From: JAMWDF01 sp964645405
Lineage (GTDB): Bacteria; Ratteibacteria; UBA8468; B48-G9; DSTR01
Direction: 5' to 3'
NCBI GenBank assembly: GCA_964645405.1
Contig: CAZYCA010000006.1
Location: 1-64,000, forward strand
DNA: 64,000 nt
How positions within the stretch are numbered: position 1 is the stretch's first letter; each line of letters opens with the position of its first letter. Below, piece after piece: positions 1 through 7,116 of the stretch. The notes beneath the pieces are model-generated. The model did not search any database, was not told the origin of the DNA, and worked only from the letters and a program-made list of their open reading frames with translations. The position numbers and the translations under genes are program-made.

Positions 1-214
1 GAGGTTTCCTCTTCAGATACCATGTTTCCCACTCCGCTAGTGTTTTGCCTCCAAACTCCTGAATGAGCTGGCTCATCTGACCCACTACTCTGGGTCTGGT
101 TCCCTGTGCATACTGGTTTGCTAAATTGATAAGCGGTGCTACATACTTCGGAAATTCGGGGGTTTCAATATCCAGATACTTTCTGATTTCCTTACCGGTT
201 ATTTTTACTTTCAT
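1..214 (-). CDS. MjaI-like type II restriction endonuclease, N-terminal part (runs off left edge)
   Basis: Only the first 71 codons are in the window; the gene reads leftward past position 1. The visible N-terminus (MKVKITGKEIRKYLD, later QGTRPRVVGQM) fits my memory of the MjaI restriction endonuclease family, whose archaeal founder cuts CTAG. No catalytic residue is visible in this part. Its ATG (214-212) overlaps the TGA of the methyltransferase gene upstream as ATGA, so the two are translationally coupled, the usual layout of a type II restriction-modification pair. The fragment is A+T-richer than the glycan genes to the right, as expected for transferred DNA. The family call rests on remembered similarity plus the methyltransferase neighbour; any other small type II nuclease is the alternative. 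Confidence 0.65.
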   Translation of the reverse strand, partial: MKVKITGKEIRKYLDIETPEFPKYVAPLINLANQYAQGTRPRVVGQMSQLIQEFGGKTLAEWETWYLKRKP

Positions 215-1494
215 TTTATAAGGTTTAAAAATTTCTCCTTAAATTTATGATTTACAGCAGGATCCACCTCCACCAGACCATTCTTAATCAAATGGGCATT
301 GATGAAGGTTTTGTTCTGTAAATAAAGGTAGCAGAGCAAATTGTTTTCTTCATCATATTTTATATTATCAAACTTCAACAATACCTTTTGTCCTTTAAGT
401 TTCTCCTTCAGAAAGTGAACGGCTTCCCGGTTCTTATCCAGTTTTGGTTTTAATCCAATCAATCTTATTTTCAACCCGTTATCCAGAACTATGAGATGCG
501 GAGATAATACTGTTCTTACTCTATGATATTCCTGCTTCTGGTAATCGGAGTGGTCAATTTTTGAACCAAATCTCAATTTTCTCGGGTCAACTTTCTTATC
601 AAATTTTACCGGGTCTTTAAAGATGTAAGGCAATCTTTTAATTTTTTCTTTGAAATCTCTTCCCGCCTCCTCCTGCTTGATAAGTTCCAGAGTCATATCT
701 TCTGAGACATAGTTGTCTTTAATCCCGATTTTCTCTTTTATAATTGGTAAGAAATCCTCGTTTATCTCGTACCCGATAGAATTTCTATTAAGATTCTTGG
801 CAGCTAAAGATGTTGTCCCGCTACCCAGAAAAGGATCAAGCACAGTGTCCCCAACAAAACTGAACATTTTGATGAGCCGTTTTGGCAACTCTTCAGGAAA
901 CATCGCCAGGTGTTTATCCTGTTTTTCCCCTCTGAAGTTCCAGTGCCCTGTAAAATATTGATTCCATTCCTCATCAGTTAATTTTGATTGCTCTTTAATT
1001 TCTTTTGTAACAACCGGGGGATTCCCGTATTTCTTAAAAATTAAGATGAATTCGTAATCTAATTTAAGAATCCCGTTTCTCGGATAGGGATAAGAACCCA
1101 TAACAGTTGCACCGCCTGTAGTATGGCAGGTGGTCACCTTCTGCCAGATAATAGCACCCATATAGTCAAACCCTGCACTTTCACAAAACTTGATTATTTC
1201 TGTCCTTATGGGAATAATTTTATATCTCCCATAATAGACAGAACGAGCAAACTGGTCTCCAATGTTGATACATAATCTGCAACCTTTGTGCAGCACTCTG
1301 TAGCACTCACTCCAGACCAGGTTAAGGTTGTTTATATAATCTTCGTAACTATCATTAAAACCTATCTGTTTCCCATTGCCGTAATCTTTCAACTGCCAGT
1401 ATGGTGGTGATGTAATAATAAGATGAACAGATTCGTTATCAACTTCCTTCATCCATCTTGCATCGCCTATAACAACCTTGTGCCAGGTCTTCAT
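211..1494 (-). CDS. DNA methyltransferase (SPPY type, probably N4-cytosine) with C-terminal SNase-like domain
   Basis: This protein would methylate DNA to protect it from the coupled nuclease downstream. The catalytic motif TSPPYW is at residues 28-33 and the AdoMet-binding motif DPFLGSGTT at 220-228, so motif IV precedes motif I (beta-class order); SPPY is typical of N4-cytosine enzymes. Residues about 325-412 look like a staphylococcal-nuclease OB-fold: a strand with IVLDNGLKIRLIGL, then the helix EAVHFLKEKLKG, the strand KVLLKFD and FINAHLIKNGL. The basic residue in KIRLIGL is kept, but the expected Asp/Glu after it and the second catalytic Arg (here EENNLLCYLY) are missing, so the domain is probably DNA-binding rather than cutting. 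An AAGGTG Shine-Dalgarno lies 5 bases before the ATG. With the MjaI-like partner a CTAG target is the best guess. Confidence 0.85.
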   Translation of the reverse strand: MKTWHKVVIGDARWMKEVDNESVHLIITSPPYWQLKDYGNGKQIGFNDSYEDYINNLNLVWSECYRVLHKGCRLCINIGDQFARSVYYGRYKIIPIRTEIIKFCESAGFDYMGAIIWQKVTTCHTTGGATVMGSYPYPRNGILKLDYEFILIFKKYGNPPVVTKEIKEQSKLTDEEWNQYFTGHWNFRGEKQDKHLAMFPEELPKRLIKMFSFVGDTVLDPFLGSGTTSLAAKNLNRNSIGYEINEDFLPIIKEKIGIKDNYVSEDMTLELIKQEEAGRDFKEKIKRLPYIFKDPVKFDKKVDPRKLRFGSKIDHSDYQKQEYHRVRTVLSPHLIVLDNGLKIRLIGLKPKLDKNREAVHFLKEKLKGQKVLLKFDNIKYDEENNLLCYLYLQNKTFINAHLIKNGLVEVDPAVNHKFKEKFLNLIK

Positions 1495-1508
1495 ATTTGC
1501 ACCTTAAT

Positions 1509-1517
1509 ATTTTAACA
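1509..1517 (-). promoter_or_regulatory. Extended -10 promoter of the restriction-modification operon
   Basis: The minus strand reads TGTTAAAAT, an extended -10 (TGn plus TAAAAT), ending 14 bases before the methyltransferase ATG. No convincing -35 is visible at 16-18 bases. The predicted start point falls close to or inside the AAGGTG Shine-Dalgarno at 1505-1500, so the leader would be very short. Confidence 0.4.
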
Positions 1518-1601
1518 TAGTTTGAAGCCACGTTTCATCTGCTGTTTTGCGGATATACCAGGCCGCCAGCAGGAAGGTAACTATCAGACTATTCTTCTTC
1601 G

Positions 1602-1616
1602 TGTTAAACTTAAATT
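1602..1616 (+). promoter_or_regulatory. Extended -10 placed for a leaderless dinG transcript
   Basis: TGT followed by TAAACT (1605-1610) stands exactly six bases before the ATG at 1617, so transcription should begin at or next to the A of the start codon. There is no Shine-Dalgarno sequence. The -35 region is poor (CTATCA at 18 bases). The same geometry recurs before 12111 and before the minus-strand gene starting at 40741. Confidence 0.45.
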
Positions 1617-4418
1617 ATGTGCGTAGCTCAATTTATCAACGGTAGCCGCACACTTATCTTTCTGGATCTGGAGACCACAGGAAGGGATTTCACCAGAGAC
1701 AGAATAATGGAAATTGGTGGGCTGAAGGTTTCCGGGAATCAGGTTAAGGAGAAAATCCAGATACTGGTTAATCCGGAAAGACCAATTCCTCTTACCATCC
1801 AGCGGCTGACAGGTATTACAGAAGAGCAGGTGAAAGAGAAAGGGAAAAGATGGGAAGAAGTTAAAACTGAGGTAAGAAACTTTATAGGCAGTTTTCCTGT
1901 TGTCTGCCATAACACCTCTTTTGACCGCAGTTTCCTTTGCTCACATGGCCTTGATTTGCCTAATCCTTTTTATGATACCTGTGAGCTGGCCTGTCTTCTT
2001 TTTCCCTGTCTGGGTCATTATTCCCTGAGTGCTCTTCTTTCTGTGTTTGGCCAGCAGCCACAGCAGGCTCATCGGGCTTTCAGTGACTGTGAAAACACTT
2101 ATCGGCTGTGGTGTCTTCTTCTGGACAGTCTGAAGTTAGAGCATCTCCACCGGCTGGAGAAAATAAGGTTTTTCCTGGAAGGGACTGACTGGCCCCTGGT
2201 GGAGATTTTAACAGAGGTCATTGATTACCTGAAGAAGGAGAGCACACCGGAAAAAATCAGGTCAGAAGATTCTTTAGAGGAAAAGGAGGAAACAGGGCGA
2301 CAGCTGCCAGAGTTTTCCTCTGTTTTTGCTCCGGAGGGTTTTTTCTTCAGGTTTTTCCCGGGATATGAAGTCAGGCCAGAACAGCAACAGATGGCTAATT
2401 TTGTCTGGCAGGCTTTCACAGAGAAAAAATATCTTTTCCTGGAAGCAGGAACCGGTGTGGGGAAGTCTTTAGCTTACCTGGTGCCTGCACTTTATTATGT
2501 GAAAGAAACTGGAGCCAGAGTTGTTATCTCTACCAATACCAAAAATCTACAGGATCAGCTCTGGCAGAAAGAAATTCCTTTCCTGCAGAAATGTTTCCCG
2601 GGAAGTTTTACTGCCTGCCTGGTGAAAGGACGGGAAAACTATGTTTGTCTGCGCAAGCTTTATGCTCTTTCTTCTTCTCCCTTACCCCTTTTTCCGGAAG
2701 AGAAAAAAGCCTTAGCCTACTTATCTTCCTGGGTGGAAGAAACAGAAAGCGGTCTGCTGGAAGAACTCAGTAGCTGGTACCTGGCAAAGGTGCCTGTCCT
2801 GAAAGAAATGGTGGAGCAAATCAGAAGTGAAAAGGAAAACTGTCTTGCCCGCAGATGTCCCTGGCACAGGTCATGTTTTTACCTGCGCACCAGACAGAAA
2901 GCTTCAGAGGCTGATTGGATAGTCACCAACCATGCCCTGATTTTTGATCCACCGCGCTGGTTTCCTCATTTCTCCTGCCTGGTCCTGGATGAAGCTCATA
3001 ATGTGGAAGAGGTAGCCACAGAAGTTTTTTCCCGGGAAGTTTCTCTCCAGACTGTGACAAGAATTTTAGACTGGCTGGAGGAAAAGCACGGGTTTCACCG
3101 TTTGAAACCAGTCTGGGCTGGTTTAACCAGGGAAGGGAAAATGGTAGAAAGCAGCTGGAAGAATATCAGGAAAAAATTAGCGGAAAAGGTGGAGATACTA
3201 CGGAAGGAAATTCTTCCTGCTTTCAGCAACTGCGTTTCTGCCCTTTTACCGGAAAAAAAGAAAAACAGAAGGATAGAAAAAAGGGAAAGCAGTTCGGAAT
3301 GGGAACTTTTTCACCGGGCAGGACGGGATTTTCTGACTGCCTGGAGTAATCTGGAACAACTCCTGAAGGAGTTGAAAAATTGTGTGGCTGGTGTTTTTTC
3401 GGCAGATTATGACAGGATGGAACTACGGCAAAGTGTTTCCAGCCTGAAAGAAAGAGTAAAAAAAATCGGGGAGGATTGCAAATTCATCCTGAAAAGCGAA
3501 AACCAGCAGTATGTTTTCTGGCTGGAACTGGAAGGGAAAGAAAGAAACAACTGGCTTTTGAAGGCTGCTCCTTTAAACCCTGGTAAATGGCTGGCTCCTT
3601 TTTTTCAGAAAAGAGAAAGCGTTATTTTCACTTCAGCCACTCTGACAGTGGCAGGGGACTTCAGCTTCCTGCTGGAGCGTCTTGGTGCTAATCTTCTGCC
3701 AGAAGCCCGGCTTGTCACAAAGGTACTGGGTTCACCTTTTGATTACCAGAAGTGTGTTCTTCTGGCTATCCCTGCTGACTTCCCTGATTTTTGCCACCAG
3801 CAGCCGGAGGTATTTCTTCAGGCTCTCACAGAAGGCATTTTTACTGCCTGCCAGGTAACAAGGGGCAAAATTCTGGTGCTTTTCAACTCTGTGGAAAGGA
3901 TGCATCAAATATATAATGTCTTGAAACCAAGACTGGAAAGTGAGAATATAATAGTTCTCTGTCAGGGTATGGACGGCAGCAGAAGACATCTGGTGGAAAT
4001 TATGAACCAGGCTGAGAAGGAAACAGTTCTTTTCGGGACGAAAAGTTTTCGGGAAGGGGTGGATATCGCCAATCTGACAGGTGTCATTTTAGAAAAACTG
4101 CCCTTTCCCAGCCCTGAAGAACCGATTGTTGCCGGAAGAATCCAGCATCTTTTTTCTCAGAGAAAAGATGCCTGGAACCAGTATCTATTGCCTCTGGCTA
4201 CTATGGCTTTGCGGCAGGCTTTCGGCAGGCTGATTAGAAAGAAAAAAGATAAAGGGTTTTTCCTTGTCTTTGATGCGCGGCTTCTGGGCAGTTTCCGCCA
4301 GATGAAACAGGCTCTTCCCTGCTGTCAGGAACTGATTGCGCCAGGAGAATTTTTTGCTGCTGAACTGGCAGGAGCTTTGTTTCAACTGAAAGAGGAAAAA
4401 AGTGAAAAAACTGAGTAA
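1617..4418 (+). CDS. dinG: DinG-type helicase fused to a DnaQ-like 3'-5' exonuclease
   Basis: The 933-residue protein is the fused form of DinG. Residues about 14-170 are a DEDDh exonuclease: FLDLETTG (Exo I), CHNTSFD (Exo II) and HRAFSDCENTY (Exo III). The XPD/DinG superfamily 2 helicase follows: Walker A EAGTGVGKS near 276-284, VISTNTKNLQDQL, DEAH near 457-460, SATL, and the motif VI region QAFGRLIRK near 866-874. Four cysteines at 344, 409, 414 and 420 (C-x64-C-x4-C-x5-C) have the spacing of the DinG/XPD 4Fe-4S cluster. Expected role: unwinding structured DNA or R-loops during repair and replication. No Shine-Dalgarno precedes the ATG. The 3' end overlaps the next gene by 17 bases. Confidence 0.92.
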   Translation: MCVAQFINGSRTLIFLDLETTGRDFTRDRIMEIGGLKVSGNQVKEKIQILVNPERPIPLTIQRLTGITEEQVKEKGKRWEEVKTEVRNFIGSFPVVCHNTSFDRSFLCSHGLDLPNPFYDTCELACLLFPCLGHYSLSALLSVFGQQPQQAHRAFSDCENTYRLWCLLLDSLKLEHLHRLEKIRFFLEGTDWPLVEILTEVIDYLKKESTPEKIRSEDSLEEKEETGRQLPEFSSVFAPEGFFFRFFPGYEVRPEQQQMANFVWQAFTEKKYLFLEAGTGVGKSLAYLVPALYYVKETGARVVISTNTKNLQDQLWQKEIPFLQKCFPGSFTACLVKGRENYVCLRKLYALSSSPLPLFPEEKKALAYLSSWVEETESGLLEELSSWYLAKVPVLKEMVEQIRSEKENCLARRCPWHRSCFYLRTRQKASEADWIVTNHALIFDPPRWFPHFSCLVLDEAHNVEEVATEVFSREVSLQTVTRILDWLEEKHGFHRLKPVWAGLTREGKMVESSWKNIRKKLAEKVEILRKEILPAFSNCVSALLPEKKKNRRIEKRESSSEWELFHRAGRDFLTAWSNLEQLLKELKNCVAGVFSADYDRMELRQSVSSLKERVKKIGEDCKFILKSENQQYVFWLELEGKERNNWLLKAAPLNPGKWLAPFFQKRESVIFTSATLTVAGDFSFLLERLGANLLPEARLVTKVLGSPFDYQKCVLLAIPADFPDFCHQQPEVFLQALTEGIFTACQVTRGKILVLFNSVERMHQIYNVLKPRLESENIIVLCQGMDGSRRHLVEIMNQAEKETVLFGTKSFREGVDIANLTGVILEKLPFPSPEEPIVAGRIQHLFSQRKDAWNQYLLPLATMALRQAFGRLIRKKKDKGFFLVFDARLLGSFRQMKQALPCCQELIAPGEFFAAELAGALFQLKEEKSEKTE

Positions 4419-5751
4419 GTCCAGTAAAATTGCTATTTTCTTTCTCTTGACCGGCATCTACTTTTTTTCTTACTTTCACCGGATTGCTGTTCCCGGGACA
4501 ATTTTCAACGAGATTCAAGCCACCTTTAATCTTTCTGCCAGCGGAGTGGCAACACTGGGGACATTGTGCCTTTACATCTACGGTTTTATGCAGTTTTTTG
4601 CCGGGATTTTAGCTGATGCCTTTGGTGCTTTGAGGGTACTTCTTACTGGCGGTGCCCTTTTAACAGCTGGTTCTTTTGCTTTCTCCCTGGCTCCGGAGGT
4701 GGGAACTCTTTTTGCCTCCAGGGCGCTGGTCGGCTTTGGCGCCAGCCTCATCTATGTTTGTCTTTTTAAGTTTCTACATCAGTTGTTTTCCAGCCGGGAC
4801 TTCCCTGCCTTTTTAGGCCTGGCACTTTTCATCGGGTATGCTGGTGGTCTTTTTGGGACATTACCTCTGGAAAGGCTGGTTTACTGGCTGAGCTGGAGGC
4901 TTGCTTTTGTCTGGATTTCTGGAGTAAGTTTTGTTTTTCTGGTGGCGGCAGCTATCCTGACCAGGTATAAGATTGGTTTCCTCTCGCAGGAAAGGAGCAG
5001 TTTTTCCGGAGAGATGATGTGGCAGGTTTATACCAACCAGGAATCCTTTCCCATTATTATCTGTGCAGTGATTAATTTTGCTATTTATTTTCTCATGCAG
5101 GCGATGCTGGGACGGAAGTTTTTGCAGGATTTTGCCAGCTTCAGTTCTTTGACCGCAACAGGTTTTACCTGCCTGATGATTTTTGTCAGTATGAGCGCTT
5201 CCTTGCTGGCAGGTTTTAGTACACGCTTTCTGAACCGGAGAAAGCCTATCATGATGGCTGCCACAGTGATTTGTCTGCTTGCTGTTTCTCTTCTGCTGGC
5301 TGGTGTTTCTGGTTTGCGTCTGGGAAAACTTTTTCTCCTTCCTTACCTTCTTTTAGGTCTTTGCTCAGGTGCTTCTTTAGTTTTCAGCACTTCCGTAAGG
5401 GAGATAAATCCAGCCCAGGCAGTGGGTACAGCAGTAGGTTTTCTCAATGGTGTCTGTTATCTTTCCATTGCCCTTTTAATGAACCTTTCCGGCTGGGTGA
5501 TGGACTTTTTTGCTCCCAGGAGAATGGATTCCCCGGGAAGTATCATTTATCCTGCAGGTGCTTACCGCAGTATATTTGCTGGTTGCTGGGTGCTGGCTTT
5601 CATTTCTTTGCTTGTCTGTCTGCGGATTAAAGAGACCGCCGGAAACAAGCAGGAAGTTTTAAAAACAGAGCCAGCTGTGGAGGAAAAAAAGGTTAGAAAG
5701 GAACAGAAGAAAAAAAACCAGCAGGAGGAGGAACAACTTACACTTTTCTGA
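4402..5751 (+). CDS. Major facilitator superfamily transporter
   Basis: A 449-residue membrane protein with about twelve hydrophobic segments. The loop after helix 2 (ADAFGALRVLLTGG) is a recognisable MFS motif A, and helix 4 carries RALVGFGASLIY. The substrate cannot be read from the sequence. The start is GTG at 4402 inside the 3' end of dinG, with AGAGG six bases upstream, so translation is coupled to dinG. GH20 follows nine bases after the stop, which hints at sugar or amino-sugar uptake. After the last helix comes a highly charged Lys/Glu/Gln-rich tail ending in EEEQLTLF; QLTLF matches the sliding-clamp-binding pentapeptide pattern QL[SD]LF, unexpected for a transporter and possibly chance. 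Confidence 0.85.
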   Translation: MKKLSKSSKIAIFFLLTGIYFFSYFHRIAVPGTIFNEIQATFNLSASGVATLGTLCLYIYGFMQFFAGILADAFGALRVLLTGGALLTAGSFAFSLAPEVGTLFASRALVGFGASLIYVCLFKFLHQLFSSRDFPAFLGLALFIGYAGGLFGTLPLERLVYWLSWRLAFVWISGVSFVFLVAAAILTRYKIGFLSQERSSFSGEMMWQVYTNQESFPIIICAVINFAIYFLMQAMLGRKFLQDFASFSSLTATGFTCLMIFVSMSASLLAGFSTRFLNRRKPIMMAATVICLLAVSLLLAGVSGLRLGKLFLLPYLLLGLCSGASLVFSTSVREINPAQAVGTAVGFLNGVCYLSIALLMNLSGWVMDFFAPRRMDSPGSIIYPAGAYRSIFAGCWVLAFISLLVCLRIKETAGNKQEVLKTEPAVEEKKVRKEQKKKNQQEEEQLTLF

Positions 5752-5760
5752 AGGAGGAAC

Positions 5761-7116
5761 ATGGAAAAAGAATTTTTTTGCCGGAAAAAGCCAGTTGTAT
5801 CCTGGCGGGGAATACACCTGGACTTAAAGGGGCTGCCTCCCACCCCGGAGAGACTTTTACAGCTGGTGGAACTAACTTCTTTAGCAAAAGGTAACTGCCT
5901 TTTAGTGGAATGGGAAGATATGTACCCGTGGAAGGATACCTGTCTGAGGAACCAGACAGCCTATGGACTGAAGACCATAGAACTTTTTCTGAAAAAAGCC
6001 AGGGACTGGCAGGTAGAAATCATTCCCCTGGTCCAATCCTTTGGGCATCTGGAAAACCTTCTTTCCCGGAAGAAGTTTCGTTCCTTCCGGGAAATACCTG
6101 ATAATGTCAGTGATTTGTGTCCCAGTAAAGAAGGTTCCAGCCAGCTCATCCTGGGACTGGTCAAGGATATACTTACCACCCATACCGGTATAAAGTATTT
6201 CCATTTAGGAGCAGATGAAGTCTGGTCTTTAGGTTCCTGCCCGGTGTGTAAGAAAAAGATAGCAAAATCTGGAAAAGCAACTTTATATCTGGAGCATCTG
6301 ATGCCTGTTTTCCAGTTTTTGAATGAGAAGGGTATCAGGCCTATTATCTGGGATGATATGCTGAGACACTGGGAGATTTCTGAACTGAAAAAAATCAGCC
6401 AGGTAGTAGATTTGATGTGCTGGAGCTACGCTGCTTCACCCTTTTTGAGTCTTCCCCGGGAGGTTTTGCGTAAGTATGTTGCTGCAGGCTGCCGGCTCTG
6501 GGCTGCTTCAGCCTTTAAAGGTGCTGATGGTGCCTATGCTGACCGGCCTAATATTCCTACCAGGCTGGCTAACATGGCAGCCTGGGTAAAAACTGCGCAG
6601 AAACTGAAAATGACAGGAGTGATAGCTACAGGCTGGAGCAGGTATAATACCTTTGTCAGTCCGTGTGAAAGTTTAGAAGTCAGTCTGGATACTCTGGTGC
6701 TATCCTGGAAGATTGCCTGGGAAGGAAAGATACCAGATGATGCTTCTGACTGGGCAGATGCTTTCCTTAACTACTGCCAGCAGAAGGGGGTAAAGACCAG
6801 CCATTTTTCCTCCTGTAGCAAGGTGGCTGAGCAGTTACAGAAAAGCCGGGAAGATGTTTTTCAGGCAGCAAGAAGATGGCTGCAGCAGGCACACCTGGCA
6901 GGAGAAAAGGAAAGAATCAATCCCTACCGGACCAGGGAGTTAAGGAAGTATCTTCAAGAAAACTTAAGAAAGGTAAATCAGCTGGCTCAATCCTGGCAGA
7001 AACTTCACCGGGGACTTGTCCCTGGTCTCTGGTTAAAAAGGTATCGTCTCAGCCGGATACTTCCTTTAAAGCACCTGCTGAAAATCGTTCTGGAGAAAAG
7101 GAAAAAAACAGTTTAG
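5761..7116 (+). CDS. Glycoside hydrolase family 20 beta-N-acetylhexosaminidase (hexosaminidase D-like)
   Basis: A 451-residue protein with a GH20 TIM barrel and no separate N-terminal GH20b domain, as in hexosaminidase D-type enzymes. The signature HLGADEVW places the catalytic pair at D152 and E153; GH20 enzymes use substrate-assisted catalysis to remove terminal GlcNAc or GalNAc. Other barrel landmarks are IIPLVQSFGHLE near the second or third strand, PIIWDDML and the aromatic GWSRYNTF. No signal peptide is present, so action is cytoplasmic on imported oligosaccharides. AAGGAGG sits just before the ATG and the gene follows the MFS transporter by nine bases, suggesting co-transcription. Its 3' end overlaps hypF on the other strand by four bases. 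The C-terminal ~90 residues are basic and helical, of unknown role. Confidence 0.88.
   Translation: MEKEFFCRKKPVVSWRGIHLDLKGLPPTPERLLQLVELTSLAKGNCLLVEWEDMYPWKDTCLRNQTAYGLKTIELFLKKARDWQVEIIPLVQSFGHLENLLSRKKFRSFREIPDNVSDLCPSKEGSSQLILGLVKDILTTHTGIKYFHLGADEVWSLGSCPVCKKKIAKSGKATLYLEHLMPVFQFLNEKGIRPIIWDDMLRHWEISELKKISQVVDLMCWSYAASPFLSLPREVLRKYVAAGCRLWAASAFKGADGAYADRPNIPTRLANMAAWVKTAQKLKMTGVIATGWSRYNTFVSPCESLEVSLDTLVLSWKIAWEGKIPDDASDWADAFLNYCQQKGVKTSHFSSCSKVAEQLQKSREDVFQAARRWLQQAHLAGEKERINPYRTRELRKYLQENLRKVNQLAQSWQKLHRGLVPGLWLKRYRLSRILPLKHLLKIVLEKRKKTV

Noticed and set aside
713..961. Plus-strand ORFs inside the methyltransferase, dinG, hypF and secreted-protein genes
   Set aside because: They lie wholly within well-supported genes on the other strand or frame and show no start signal or domain of their own.
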